Part shown: positions 37,285 to 51,450 of the stretch, in pieces
Layout of the letters: each line of letters starts with the position of its first letter
How positions within the stretch are numbered: position 1 is the first letter of the stretch
Assembly (NCBI GenBank): GCA_026182355.1
Contig: JAPFBL010000003.1
Coordinates: 2,049,001 to 2,113,000 of the forward strand
From: Hermatobates lingyangjiaoensis
Taxonomy: Eukaryota; Arthropoda; Insecta; Hemiptera; Hermatobatidae
DNA length: 64,000 nucleotides
Direction: 5' to 3'
Notes under the pieces: model-generated
Database searches by the model: none
Told to the model about the DNA's origin: nothing
What the model saw: the letters and a program-made list of their open reading frames with translations, nothing else
Made by a program: the position numbers and the translations under genes

Positions 37285-37470
37285 CAATGATCAAACCAGA
37301 ATATGAAATGAGAAAAAAAGAATAAGATCTTTCAACCGTAAAAAGCGGTCGTCGTCAGAGTCAAAACCCAACTGACTCTGTCAGCTATTTTGACTCTGAC
37401 GAAGACCGCTTGTTACAGTTGAAAGATCTTAGTCTTATTTTTCCATTTCATATTGTAGTTTATATCATTA
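37285..37470. mobile_element. Palindromic hammerhead-bearing element 3
   Basis: It is a second copy of the 35011-35190 family with no TA tract attached. The plus-arm core is at 37392-37434 (CTGACGA, GAAA, AGATCT all kept; one mismatch in stem II). The minus arm at about 37319-37362 has CTGACGA but a damaged stem I. Confidence 0.65.
37392..37434 (+). ncRNA. Hammerhead-ribozyme-like motif
   Basis: GACT and AGTC close stem I, with core CTGACGA, GAAA and the AGATCT palindrome. Stem II GACCG/CAGTT carries one C-A mismatch, so activity may be reduced. Confidence 0.5.
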
Positions 37471-37538
37471 GTTGTGCAATCCGTAATTGTGTTATTTTCA
37501 CTGGACCAACCCTTGAGCACCACATCCTTGGTGTCTTC

Positions 37539-37571
37539 CTGATGATGAACACAAAGTGTTCGAAACACGTT
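37539..37571 (+). ncRNA. Hammerhead-ribozyme-like motif with CTGATGA core
   Basis: CTGATGA is at 37539-37545; stem II GAACAC/GTGTTC with loop AAA is at 37547-37561; GAAA is at 37562-37565. AC and GT (37565-37570) could form a two-pair stem III with a 2-base loop. Stem I is poorly paired. It belongs to another subfamily than the 35 kb copies. Confidence 0.45.
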
Positions 37572-37863
37572 GTTGTTGTTGTTGAATAAAACTTCATTCG
37601 TGTGGAGACTTTTGTTTGTTTATCCATTTTACCTCAGAATTGTAGTTTATATATATATCAGCCCTTATTCCACAATAATCAATTTATAAATGGGTCTAAG
37701 TTGTTTCAAACAAAACATGTTGTCTTAATTAGAGTGGAACTTTTTAAGTATAACATTGACAAAGACCAGTTGCTAGTGGCTTTGATTGAAAGATCTTAGT
37801 CTCGTTGCTGAATTCTGTAATGTGGTTTAAACGTAAGTTTTTAACTTGTGTGTTGACTATGAA

Positions 37864-37975
37864 GTCTTGTTATATTATATTATTTATATTATATTTATTA
37901 TATTATATTATTTTTATTATATTATATTATATTTATATTATTTATATTATATTATATATTATATTATATTATATA
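37864..37975. repeat. AT-rich irregular microsatellite
   Basis: TATAT and TTATAT units with interspersed T in all registers. The long Ile/Tyr-rich open frames here are translations of this tract. Confidence 0.85.
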
Positions 37976-37976
37976 A

Positions 37977-38277
37977 TTCACCGAAGGGGTTCTTGAAGAT
38001 TTTGGTCATAAACATACAACTTCTGCTTATAAACCGACGTTTCGCCAAAAGTTGTTTGGTACTTTCAAGGCTTGTTTTAGAGAAAACACTATTTACCAGT
38101 ATCTAGCTGCATCATAACAGCTGCGTTATGATGCAGCTAGATAATAGCATGGACTGGTAAATAGTGCTTTCTCTAAAACAAGCCTTGAAAGTACCAAACA
38201 ACTTTTGGCGAAACGTCAGCTTATAATCAGGAGTTGTATTTTATGACCAAAATCCTCAAGAACCCATTCGGTGAATT
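37977..38277. mobile_element. Large foldback, related to hammerhead elements
   Basis: Arms of about 135 bp pair well, including CTAAAACAAGCCTTGAAAGT and TTTGGCGAAACGTC. The GCGAAACGTCAGC end is the hammerhead-family signature, but the CTGANGA part has decayed. The AT-repeat tract at 37864-37975 lies directly before it. Confidence 0.6.
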
Positions 38278-41200
38278 TGAAATATCAGTGGTCGAGAAGC
38301 TATATCAATATATATATATAATTATCATCATTTAGAATTGTCTAGAATAGAGACTCTACATCAAAGAAATGTTTTGAAAATGTGGTGTCTTTTGTATAAT
38401 ATTACTATAATTCTAATTATAACATTGGATTCAATATGTAGTACATTTTATTAATGCCTTTTTTTAAAGAAACTCTTTTTACATAGAAAGCTTTTCTTTG
38501 GTTATCCCAGTATCAATAAATATTTAATTGCGTCAGGATACATAGTGCACAAATACAGAGAAGCGAGTATATATAGAATGATAAAAGAATGTTTTACTTT
38601 ATGAGCAGACAAGAATCACTAGGAAAGGAAGGGGAAGTTGTGTGTCCTTCCTGTTCCGTTGAGAGTTAAGGTTTTATTAATGACCTGCTTGTAATAACTA
38701 TCACAAAACTTTCTTTTCAAAATTTATTTTAAGTTATCTTTTCTTTAATATATAACATATATGTGGTCTATTCGCTCAGAAAAAGAGACTTTCCTTCCCA
38801 GGGCCGAAAGCATTCTCAATGAGACCACACTCTGTTTGACTAATTAATAAGTCAACTCTGTTTACATTGTTTTGTTAACTCTAATTAAAGTAGTTTGAAG
38901 AACCCAAACTGATTATTACAGTCCATAACAATGGTCTGCAGCATCCTCCTTAGAAAGAGCCTCCAGTCCATATACCAGCAGTCTGCCCTTATATGTCTAT
39001 CAAAGCGGCAGCCACTCTTTTTATCTATTCCCTTAATTAAATGCATTGACCAAAGCCTACATTATTCCAGCGATGAGGAAACACTCACCTCTGTCGAAAC
39101 ATTGCCCTCGTCCTCAATCCTTCGTCCAAAGTAACAGAGTTGTAAGTTTATCGCTTTAACTGAGATTTCCACTTTGCATCTATGCCCACACATACAGGTA
39201 GTTGAAAAACTACCTCAATGCTGTTGAAGAACCAGAAAGAATGACTAATTTGTAGATAACACTCATTTTAGTTATGAATAGTTATGAATGAAAATTGCTG
39301 GGTTGATTCTAATTAAGAGCAGTGAAATTTAGATCACTTAACTTCATTACAGTAGGGATATTTAATAACCTTTAGCATCGTACAACCTTGTACAGTTTTT
39401 TCTATTCTTCTTGTATTTGTTTGTGTTAATATCACCGTTTGAATTTTTATCATATGTTTTTGCAGTTGAACTTGATTTCAGGTGTTTCATTTTGTAGTTA
39501 GTTGATCAGTTTGTTATTTACTGATTCTTATATTACTCTATGACTAAAATCATGTAATATTTCCCATTTAGACAGTTTTTGTTCATTTATTTCTGTTAAA
39601 GATTTGTTAAGGTCATATTTTCCAAATTATCTTTGGAGGATATCAGATATCAGAGGCTATATACGGTTCTTATTATTAATATTATCATTATTAATTTTTG
39701 ACGGTGGCTATAGCACAGCGTTTCCTTTGTAACTCGCATGGTCATTTGTTGAATTAATGAATCATTTCCATTTTTTTTTTTTTTTAAAAAAAGAAAAAAC
39801 TATTTTAATCTTATCCAGAGGAATGAAATAACACTTTTTCAGTGGCCTATTTAGGAAAAGTTACCTGTGACAGTTAAGGAAAAAGAGAACAAATCGCTAT
39901 TAAATCTCACATGTTTAAATAGCATGTATGGGAAATAAATAAAAATATTGTATCATAATTAACTGAAATAAATGTGAACTTATAGACAATGTGAAATTGA
40001 AAAACGGGACTAAGATTTTAATGACTTTGAAAACCTAATGATCTTCTTCAGATTTTATTTCCGGCCACGACTATGACTGTTCATTGACTACAATAATCTT
40101 AGCTGTTAATCGTTTATACACGTCTAATGCTGTAGTACTTCAAATTTCAATGAATTGTCCTCAATTTATTTTGTATATTGCTATTCATGGTATGTCTGTA
40201 TAAGTATATCAATTTCATCCAATGTCATAAATTTAAAATTCACCACAACCATATAGATTAAAAATTATTCGTTCATCCATTCTTATTAATTTTTGTGTTA
40301 ATGAAGTAACTGGTATTTGAGGACGCATGTTCGTTTGTTTCCAACATCACACATGTAAGTCGTCGCTTTCAGTGTTGTTTGGACACTTTCAGTGTATGAC
40401 GTACCAATTCATTAATTGGTACGAATTTATTCATTGGGTTGCTATATTGTAGGAATTTAAACATATTCCTTATAATCTTTGAAAATAATTTGAATGTCGT
40501 CATACAGATAGAGCTGTTAGCATTTGGAGGTTTTCTAATTAAGGTTGCTTCAAGCTCAGCTAAATGTGGCTTTAAAACTTTGAATTAGAGGCCACTAGCA
40601 GGTTTCATTTTACGACCAAATATAGAAAAGTTAATCAAGCTCCAAAACAGAAGTAGTACAACTACCTGTTTGTTTTATGACTTCAGTTGTTATTAGGGCA
40701 AACAATCCTACAACAACAAAAAAATCTGGTCTGTTTGCACTCACCTTACTCTAAGCAATTTATTTTAAGGCGCTTAAAACTTTTTTAAAATTTTATAAAA
40801 CTTTTAAGAAAACCTATTTTATTAATTGATTCTTATATTACAAGAATCTTTTTAGAGGTTTTAATAAATAGTATTTTATTGAGTAGTTTTAAATCTTAAA
40901 AGACTCTACAATTTTTGACAGGAGTTGCACTGTTAAAGCAAAGGATTTTTTACCGTTGCTAATTTCATGTGAGAAATTGATCATCAACTAGAAATAAAAC
41001 ATATTTTATTGTTTTAGAGGAAAAAATATCTTGTTGTAGTTATTATATATTTAACAAAATTTACTGGTTAATTAAAAGCTCTTGCAAAGTGAGAATTGAC
41101 AAACAAGTTCTTACGTTATATCAAGCCGAAGAAAAAACTTACATGTCAGTGAATAAAGTGATTAGTGATGAGGAAGCAGTTAATTATCCAACTGAATCTC

Positions 41201-43398
41201 TTGATTTCGTGACTTCTCCTAGACTGCCTGCTCTGAGCAAAAACTTAAAGTGCTGCGATTTAGTAGCAGTAACAAATTTCATGTACAAAACTTGAATACC
41301 CTAAAAATTTGCAGCGGGACACAACTCTGAGTTCGTACTCTGCACAGATACACCATAGAAGCGGGCATCATGACTGGGTGGTACGGGGGAGTCTGTGTGT
41401 ATACCATGCATACCATTGATTTTGAGCCACTATCCGTTTCGATTCAAACGATTGGAATGTTCCGTCAGCGTCTGTTTTGCAATGACGGTAACTAAGTCGC
41501 AAGAGGAAACTATATCCATCGCAGGAATTGAAGTGAGTGAGACCAAGTTTTTCTCATATGGTCAACTGTAGTTTGCTTACTCAAGAGTCAGAGGTTCCAA
41601 CTCTTAGTTCTTCCGTGAACCTGAAGATCAGACAGCTAATTTGGTGTACACAGAAGCATTTACTTAACACTGTACTAATAATGATACTTTCTACTATTCT
41701 ATAATTTCTAATGGTATTTTGGAATACCAAATTTAAAATGTATCATCGAATTTTAAATTCCGTTAAAGACGGACACGTTTGCTAGCAAGATATATAATAT
41801 AAGATACCTTTGCACCAGACTCTACAATGTGTGCAGTCATACTTGTATTGGGAGCAAACAATAGCACAAGATAGAATAACATAAGGATAGAGTTGCTCGA
41901 CATTCCTTGTTGGCGTCTTGAGCAACATCTGCTCGACCGGTCTGACGAGTCTGGAGCATCATAGATAGATTGTCAGTATTAATAAATACAGGTTTGGCTG
42001 GGCCTCTCCGAGTGATTGCTCTGATATGAACACCATCCTGCAGACAGGATGTTCTCATTCGTCATTCAGGTCAGAAGCTGGTGAAATTATTGTATTCGTA
42101 GCCCATAAAATCCATCGAAAAAGTCTTTTTACTACACTTTCAGACTTCATCGACCTATGATATCAAATATTTACATATATTAACTGCCGTATATTATTTT
42201 TTGCAATATTGTAATGTAAATGTTAAAAATTATTTACATTATGATGTTACATGTTACATTTGCCCTTTCAGGTTTTATAAGTTCTGATGGACATTTGTAC
42301 ATAATAGTGTATCCTTATGTATCTACTTATGCATAGATACATAATCAACATGCATCCTCTTATGTTTCATTAATATCACTCACACAAATATTTATCGCTT
42401 TAATGTTTTCAGGAACTGAACTTACTGAACTTGCTTGGTTACCTTATAAAACAAAAAAAAAAAAAAACCAATTCGTTATTCTGAGTCGTGCTATTCATAC
42501 TTGATCAAGTCTTGATGAAATGAGATGTTTGGCACGATGCATTAAGTCAAACAATAACTCCCAAACATTAAGAGATGAAACATAACGCTTTCATGTTAGA
42601 TTTTTAATTTATTATGTGATTAAATAATTCAGGAAGACTTGAAAGCATGCAGTTTACTGCAACTTCTTGAGGCAAAAACATAGAACACACTGACAGGTAT
42701 GCAAATCACGCTAAATAGAAGCTATAACGATGTCGTATACAAGTAAGTCGGTCATCTTTGGTTCTTAGAACCCGAACTGGCACCTAATGCCGGCATTGTT
42801 AATGGTTATGTTAGAACCGTGATAATAGATAGTAATTACTAGTGTAAACAATTTACTTTGTATTCTTTAACTTAGTCGTTAGTATGTTTTAACATTGTTA
42901 GCCATTATTGTCAACCATTAGTTAAACTCCATGTTAATTTGAAGAAACCAACTCAAATTTAAGGTATTTATAATTATTTTAAATAGGGTTTATTTTCTGT
43001 ATTCTTTTGAAATTTCTAGTTTATGTGTTATAGCTTTGAAAATAACAATCAAGATTGACAAAACGTCGCTGAGGAACTGATTAGTGTTTGTTTCGTGATC
43101 AATTCTCCATAATCCTCTAAAATAATTATTGTTATATCACAATAATCATAAGTTTAAGTAATAAGAAAAACATTAACAGTTTGAGTTTTATATATGAGTG
43201 CGTTAATGTTCAGTCGTTTCTTAACAATTGAGTATTCTCTAAAATGCTCAAAATCCCTGTGTAGGTAGAGTCACGAAGGCTATCTACCCAATGAATCCTA
43301 CTATGTAAGCTTCTCGATTGATTGATACAAAATGCATGGTGCAAAAAGAAACAGGCGGAAAAGCGATATGTTACATTAAAAAGAAATTGGTGTTGCAG
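38278..43398. other. Intron 3 sequence, no gene recognised
   Basis: AT-rich. A decayed hammerhead-family scrap lies near 39995-40065. 41330-41600 and 41880-42060 are modestly GC-richer, but every frame is short. The frame at 41089-41295 has no motif. Confidence 0.5.
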
Positions 43399-43541
43399 GG
43401 TTTTTGACTTGCTTCAGATCTCCAATCGAGCGATCTCTTTGTGACAAGCATTCCGTCTGCGGTGTCCACCACTGTCGCGCAGAAACCATCGAAGGCCTCG
43501 CCTTAGTGCAGTGTGGACCCAACTGCAAAGGAAAACTTCCA
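43399..43541 (+). CDS. Candidate exon 4 of the Cys-rich gene
   Basis: Acceptor TGTTGCAG, then two bases that complete a Gly codon with exon 3, then 47 codons up to a GTATCT donor, the same donor hexamer as exon 3. The product contains six cysteines in 48 residues (TCF, SLCDKH, SVCGVHHC, QCGPNC), a small disulphide-rich module. GC content is clearly above the flanks. The frame stays open past the donor to 43604, but that tail is hydrophobic and AT-rich as expected for read-through into an intron. Confidence 0.52.
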
Positions 43542-46500
43542 GTATCTTTATATTATTTTACCCTTACACATATTACTACTTTTAAATCAACTGTCTTCTA
43601 TTAACATTTCATATAAAACTGCATTATTAATGAATTGTACACGAACATTACAAAAAAAAAAATGACTGTGTCAAAACTGAAGCTGAATTCCAAGATCATT
43701 CGATTACCAACCGGGAGGCATCCACTTCTTTTCCTACTAAACTGGTGTTACAAAAGGACCATCTCATTGGTCCTTTTAGAAGAAGTAAAAAGTACTTCTG
43801 TCTAGAGTCAGCATCTTAATATGTGATTAAGAGATGTTACAGTAGCCAGTAGCCTATACAAATAACTGACGTACTTATTTTCTAAGTAAGGTATTTGAAA
43901 ATATATAAAATAAACTTGATTCTTGTAAAAATCAAGAATCAAGTTAGCCTATTTGGCTAACTTGACTCTATTATGCTCCAAGCCTTAAAGGCCTTACCCA
44001 AAAATCTTGAAATTTCCTGAAAAACATAGAACTAACACATAAGCATACCGGTTAAGCGTGAAACGTCATGTGCACCACTTGAGAAACTATGTAAGTTATA
44101 AAGTATCAATACTTTACTTTTGTACTGTAAAGTATCAATCCTTCATATTTGATCAATTAAATCGATGACAGTAGCAAAACAAAAACTGTCTATTTGACGC
44201 AGATTTAACAAGATGTTGATTTTGCAAATACTTTAAACATATGATACATTAAACATATAATGGGGTGTTGGATTTTTAATTTATCGTTTAGTTAAAAAAA
44301 GCCTAGCTGATTTGTTTTGAACCGTGAAACCCCTGTACCAGTATTTTGAAACATTAAATTAGCCTTAGTCATTACTCTAAGGCTACAAACTCCAAAATCT
44401 TTAAAGTGTAACTACTATTTACTAAGTATAATGGTCTCTATATGTTTGCATAGGCTGAATATAACGGAAAACCAAATCTTGAGTTATATTTAAAAAAAAA
44501 CAACTGTTAGATATTTGTAACGAAATATACACGAATTCACATTTACCATTGGTTAGGTTTTCATTTTAACGAATGCAATTAAAATAATATTGTGCTTTTA
44601 ATGCTATTTTAAGGAATGGATTTTATTTTTCTTATTCATAATTATATTCTTGGAATCGTTGTCGATAACTCACCTAAAATCTTTACAAACCATAATTTAT
44701 TTCTGTACCTCTTTCTCTAAATTCCGTATGTATATAAATTCAGTTTACCATAAGTTGAGAATAGAAACTAATTTTTTATTTACGTGCCCGACAAAACTCG
44801 TAATTAAAATGATGTACATTATAATTAACAAAAAATTGATTAAAATTGTAACTTCAGCAAACTTAGTTTGTTCTTCAAAATGATTAGTTAATGCAATCAA
44901 TACTTCTTTAACAGCTTCTGATTCAACGCATGTATTGACACTGCCAGTGTTGATTCCAGGATACGAACGTTTGCAGTTCTGTCCGCGAAGTCAACTATAC
45001 TAAACAGGATCATAAAAGTTGTATTAACTTTCCTAATTCATTTTGTCTCACGAGGGTGGAGCAATTATCTTATACTTAAAATATATATATTAAGATAAAT
45101 GATTATTATTAATATTATTATTTGATATTGTTAAAAGTAGTATATATTTAAAACAAACAGATTGTTACCAAGATTTCAAAACAAAAATTATATTGAAAGT
45201 TTTAGAGGACAACAATTACATCAGAATTGTGTTTTTAACTTCAATGGTGTCATCTTCTGGGTAAGGCAAGACGGAGAATAGTCCCGTTTCGTAAGATGAT
45301 TAAATCATTCTTCTTATAAAAAAAAAAGAGCGTCACTGAGATTGTTATGAAGGTTTTGGGAAAGGCAGCATTAGCATAACTCTTTCAACCATTTAATAAT
45401 CTCAAGTAAGTATGATTATTGCTGTTTGAGAACATAAATAATGAACAACACAAATAACTTGTTGTTTCAATTATAAACCAGCAAGATCTTAACTGCCAAA
45501 GGTAGATTATTCAAAACTTAGTACCATATTCAATATGAACTTGAAGGTCAGCTTAAGATAAATGTCAATGTAAACAAGCTAGAACTGAATGAGTGCAACA
45601 TTTAATTTAAACTAGTTGTGTGAGAATTACTATTATCAATCAATCAATTAATTTTGAGAAGTGATTTTTTTTTATTGAAATGTTTAAATAATCAGTCAGC
45701 AGTTATATTATCAAACACTGTAAGATTTTTGTTTACTTTTGCCTGCGGATTATATAAATGATAGGCAAAGCTCAAGAAAAATGAAATTGGAACCAAATAT
45801 CAAACAATAACTTTAGTATAAGAATTATAAATTAATAGCTTTTTAACTTGTAGTAGTTATAAATGAAAAAAATGTAACATTTTTAAATAAAATTTTTAAA
45901 AACAGGGTTACAAAAACAAAATACAATTAACTGAATTCGTATATGTAAGTTATTTTTGGAAATTAAATTTCTGCTTTATTTTTCCTTTGCCGAATATCGT
46001 AGAATCAAAAAAAGATTTAAATATTTACTAAGTTCATAACCAGTGATTTTCGTTTAAGAAATAATAGGTTAGTTCAAGAAGATATTGTGGGATTAAAAGA
46101 AGCATTTGAGAGTAGTAAAACATTTCAATCGTTATCAAACAAAATTCTTATAAGAAAAATATTTATTTTAAAACTTTTTCCAAACTGAGCTTTTATTAAT
46201 TATTATTTTATTATTTATTAATATCACGCTTAAATGTTAAATAATTTAAAAAACCTTTTCCCATATTTAAAACTTATTTTCATTTATGTTTATTTTTTTA
46301 TCTATTTCATGAATTTATTATTCATTTATTTATTCATTTTTTTTCAAGAAATAATAATATCAGAAATTATTTATTGAACGCATTTTTTTTCAACATTCAA
46401 AACAGCAATTAAATCTAATAAGTTTTGAAATCTTATTAGATTACATCTCTTAGCTTCACATTTTTGCAAAAAAAGAAATAAAATAAGGAATGCACCGAAA

Positions 46501-49500
46501 ATGTTCATTAATATTGAATTAAAATTCTGATTCTGATTCAATGGAAACATATTTTACGAAAATTCATTTTTGCGTGAATACGATCAAGAAAAACTGGATA
46601 ATATTTCACTCTTTCAACTTCTTTATAATAAAACACTTTATGTTATCATACATTAGTCTAATAATTTTGTTGTGAAAGTTTTTCCTAATACGCTTTGTTT
46701 TTTCTTCTTTATTGATAATTTTACGAACATTTTCAGTTATTATTGGGTCAAATCAGAAAACAATTGAACTAACTGCATAAAATATCCGTTATTATGCCCA
46801 TAAAGCTGGTCGTCAATGACTAGGCAACTTCACCAAGGAATTTAATAACTGACGTACCTCAAAGTACTTCATGCTAATATTTAATTTCACAATTAATTTA
46901 TTTTTGTGCATCTGCATCTTCCGTAAATTTCCAACCATCTGTTCAGTCCTGCCCAAGATTCATAAATTTGCATGAGCTTTCGAGTCTTCATGTCTTCTTA
47001 ATATCTCAACAGTATTTTTCTATTTACTATAATAATCATTTAAAAATAAACTGAATTTTGACTTGCTAATTTTTTTTCAATAAAAATAGGGTACATGGTT
47101 TTTTGACACTCAATATACCAGCTAATCTCTTGAAATGTGCTCTTCATTTTTAAAATTCAGTTAAAGTACTTTGCACTAATTTTCCATTTTAAATTTGGTC
47201 TGCAATAAGAAAATCATAGCCGAATAAAGGATGCAATGAACCTTTTATAACTAATAATATTCGATCTGAGTCGTTTATACTAACGGGTCATTATTCTGAG
47301 CCTCATGACGTAGTTTGGTTGTCGCCTCCTTTATCTCATTTGGTAACATTCACTGCTTTGAAACCTGTTCAGCTATGTTCCTGTTTCAGATAACCCGAAA
47401 TTTCATAATTAATGTTTCTATCGTCTTGATAATCCAACATACAATTGATAGGAGTAACTAGATCTCCATAATAATTTAGTTCTATGGTTTGTTTGGAACT
47501 ATTTGCATCGATTAAAAAGTTGAGCTGTTTGCAGAAAATATTGCTAGAGAATTTCCAGCAATTAAGTACCTCTAATATGTTTGTCTTGGAAATAAGTTTC
47601 GCAATTTCGAAGCAGTCTTAAAGAACTTAAAAACTTGTATAAATAACATATGTAAGGAATAATATAGTTGATATTGAGTGGAACAAGTTGCTGGACTATA
47701 TTTCTTTATCAATTTTAATACGTTAAAACTACCCTAAAAAAGTGGTTATCGCACAACAAAGCTCTTGGTCAACGTATAGTATCAACCAATCAAATATCCG
47801 CATACACTCTTTTCTGTAATACTTTATCTGTGTCTATAGTCTTGCATTACAAGTGCATCATAACAAATGTAACTTTTTGACATTTACATAGCTCCTCGAC
47901 CACTGATTCTTAAAAGGTTTCTAGAGGAATTAGGTCTAATAATTACTCCTGATTATAAGCTAATTATAATCTTATAATCCTGATTATATGGCTTATAATC
48001 AGGAGTGGTTAATTTTTGGACCTAATTCCTCAAAAAACCAATTTTGAAATTAAACTTTTTGAGAATTATATATTACGAACATATATTACAAGGCAAAAAT
48101 GCTTACTGCATCATGCAAATTATAATATTTTGCCAATTATCATGGTAATTTAATTAAAATTTTGCTTACAACAATTAATGAACGATTGAGATGTGTGTCT
48201 TTTGAATGATTGAGATTTAATAACAACACAAAATAAGTAACATTAACATGAATTTAAATTCTATTATATAGCAAATAACATTGCTAATTAAAAATTGGGA
48301 CAAATAACTATCACTAGAAATTATAGATTTTTAACATGCATTGAAATATATTGTTTATCCAATGTTTAAATGAAATCAAAGTGAAAAGCAATGTATTTTG
48401 ATGCTGTATAAATTAGACGTTAGTTGTTTGCTTTATTGCCAATTTTTGGTCTGATAGAGGCCTTTAAGCAGTGGCCATATTCTCATACAATCGATCACCA
48501 CCTCTCGGCATTATACCAGTTCAAAGTCAAATACTCGACTAGGACGGTTTACTAGCTAGCCAGGCGTAAATGACAGAAATGCTAGTACTCTTCTTGCCTA
48601 CTGGCAATTATTTTTTACCACCATTTGAGAAAATTTATAAAAACATAATAAATGTAGTACAGTATATAACAAACGAACTTTAAATATTTATTCATTTGGA
48701 TTATTTTGAAGAAACTTGGAAGAAACAAAATGTGAAATGCTTATATAACAATACTACAAGAAAAAAGGTTTTGGTTTTTGTTCTAAATTAATAAACAAAA
48801 TGTTCTTATAAGAATAAAGTCGAAAAGATTTCTATAAGAATCATAAGAAATTAAGGGTGAGTATTATAAATTATTATTCCACTAAATTCTATATTGTTTA
48901 GTATCGTTATTTTGAAGAGTTATCTACTTTTTTGTAAATAATTATATTCGTATATTATTAAATAAAATTTAATATATATTTTATACATTGATAATGATTA
49001 TTATTTTAAACTTTTTAAGTAAAATTACTTCCCAAGAATTATTTATTTTGGCCTCAGAGGTTTTATTAACAGTTTCCAACAATCCCTACAAGTGACTGTA
49101 GGCAAACTTAATTGTTGTACTCTTAAAATTTAGTGTTTTACTGTCTCATACATCAAAAGTGAGTGAACTCATATTGATCCTATTCTAAATACAGATTTGG
49201 CAAATTTTCATTAAGAACTTAATATAATAAAACTTCTAGAGTGATTTTAAAATTACTATATTATCAATTTACACTAGTAAGATCTCAAAATGTTGAATGC
49301 ACAAATAAAAACCAGATACCATTCCAAAAATATTAAAAAAAAATATCAATCGAAATCTCAATTTGTTTGAAAGAAAAGTAAAAATGAATATAATGAACTA
49401 AAAATAGCTTAGTGTTTTACAATTGCTGTAGTTAGTCTCTGGTATGAAGGCGGTGATAAACGGAGTAGATGCTGGGGCACCCTAGTAGGGGAGAATTTAA

Positions 49501-50179
49501 ATGAAAGAAAATAATATGAAAATTGATGAATGCCAGCACTTTTGGAGAATGACCTCTTTAGTTAGTAATATATTATTGTATATAATCGTTCAGAAATTTA
49601 TTGGGGTTTCAAACAAATAGAGAAATACTCTCACAGTTTATTATTGGTTGAATTGTTTTATCAATAATTAGAGGTTGTGTATTTATCTATTGCATGTGAA
49701 CGTTAAGTATATTTTTGAAATTTTTCATTGTTTTTTTGGTCAACTGTGTTAATGCTAAAAGAAATCGTTTATGAGATTTAATATCTATGTTTTAATAATA
49801 CAAATATTTTCCTTTCCCATTATCCTGGTACTCACTGTACGTTGAGTCTTGCAGTTGGATATAAAACCAAAATTGCCCAGAGATCTTCAGATCTCTGCCA
49901 ATAAATAGTGAATGTAACTATGAACATACTAAAATCTTATTCAATTATCAAACTTCTTAAATGGTTCATACGCCAACTTTTCAGTGTGGCTTATTGATGG
50001 AAACGCTGAATTAAAACAACGATTTAATAAAGCCAGCTCCTAGTTTATTTAAATGTGAAAACTTCGTATTGTAAAGTTGAATCTATTTGTTTACATGTGC
50101 ATTGGGATTATAAGGAGAATGTTATTTCAGTGAGTTGTGAAGGCCAACAGGTTATAAAGTTAAGAAATGCTCATTTCAG
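43542..50179. other. Intron 4 sequence, no gene recognised
   Basis: Very AT-rich, with small hairpins (about 43752-43780 and 43912-43975) and the foldback at 47935-48039. The open frame at 44650-44883 shows no coding signature. Confidence 0.55.
47935..48039. repeat. Foldback repeat
   Basis: GAGGAATTAGGTC at the left pairs with GACCTAATTCCTC at the right, and TACTCCTGATTATAAGC with GCTTATAATCAGGAGT. The centre is AT-rich. Origin unknown. Confidence 0.65.
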
Positions 50180-50310
50180 TTCTGCGAGGACGAACAGGTT
50201 CACAAGAACGTACCAGTGGTGACTTCACTGTGGTCGGAATGGAGCCCTGAAGAGCCCATCTCGTACTCGAAGGCGCGCTACAGCGAGGCCTCCTGCTTGT
50301 CAAAGAACAC
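50180..50310 (+). CDS. Candidate exon 5 of the Cys-rich gene, with WSEWSP motif
   Basis: Acceptor CTCATTTCAG opens 43 codons plus two bases, ending at a GTCAGT donor. The product begins FCEDEQVHKNVPVV, carries LWSEWSPEEP at about residues 17-26 and ends ARYSEASCLSKN. The W-x-x-W start and the later Arg and Cys recall a thrombospondin type 1 repeat, but the usual cysteines after WSEWS are missing, so the resemblance is weak. GC content is much higher than the surroundings. The other two + frames are closed; minus-strand frames carry stops. Confidence 0.5.
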
Positions 50311-51450
50311 GTCAGTGCTTATCTCAGTAATTCATGTAGCTCTAGATAAAAGCTAGTATGTATATCAGGAAAGAAAGAAGCAAATCGCCCACTTTGTTGT
50401 ATTTCGTTTAATACTACGACCGACATTTACCAATGATTACCCGTACATTACTTAACAAACAAATTTTTATCAAGCTTACATTTCGTTGTTATTTTAACTT
50501 CATTATCAATAGCTGATGCAATTTTGCACTGAAATTCTCATATCCTCTATCTCAATCATAAGTCTTTCCTCCAGTTGTCAATCCTAAGCACTCTCAAGTC
50601 GCGTCCAACGTTCTGACAAGTGTACTATCATTTCCTGTTCTTTCCCTTTCCAGTAATACATATATATCAGGATTTCACAGAAAACACGTGAAATAAAAAC
50701 AACGTCCAAGCCATTTTAAACATTCAGAAATACTACTAAGATCTGGTCTTTATCATTGAAATGCAGGCACAAAGGGTTTTCTGTTCATTGTGCATATTCT
50801 AATTAAGTCCTGTTTGACCAACGTTTTTGTATTCAATTACAAAAAAGGAAGTTTCATTGCATTATTAAAACCATATAAGAAAAATATGAAAAGACTAGGT
50901 ATTTTCTGAGCAAAAGCCGTTTATTAGAGTAAAAACAGAACCGAGAATAACAGTTATTGAACAAATGCCTAACATTTTTTAGTAGAGACCTCTTTCATTA
51001 TAGATCTTACATGCGTAGTCACTTCCCATGAACCATATTACTTCCTATAACCCATTCCTGTTTCTCCTACCTCACTATGAGCAGATATGTCTCATTGATC
51101 TGTCCTATTTCAATTTATAATTTTGTTTATAAGAAGTTGTTATCATGTTATCATTTTTATTAAAGATAAATCTAAAGAAGAATACTAAGCGTTCGAAAGA
51201 TGTTGTTTTGCTTTATGAACATCATCCAATCTGTGAAGTCCATGTCCTTGTCAATTACTTAAACATCAATGATAATATGTAGATCGAAATGTCACAATAA
51301 TAAGTCGAGGCCAAATTACAGACCCAGTATAAAAATTCCAGGTTAATTACTCACTGTGAATTGTTATAATTCTAACGTAGAGCAATCAGTTATTATGTGG
51401 TATTTACTCACTGTAGGGTAAAAAGCTAATGAAATGGTCTCCACATATAA

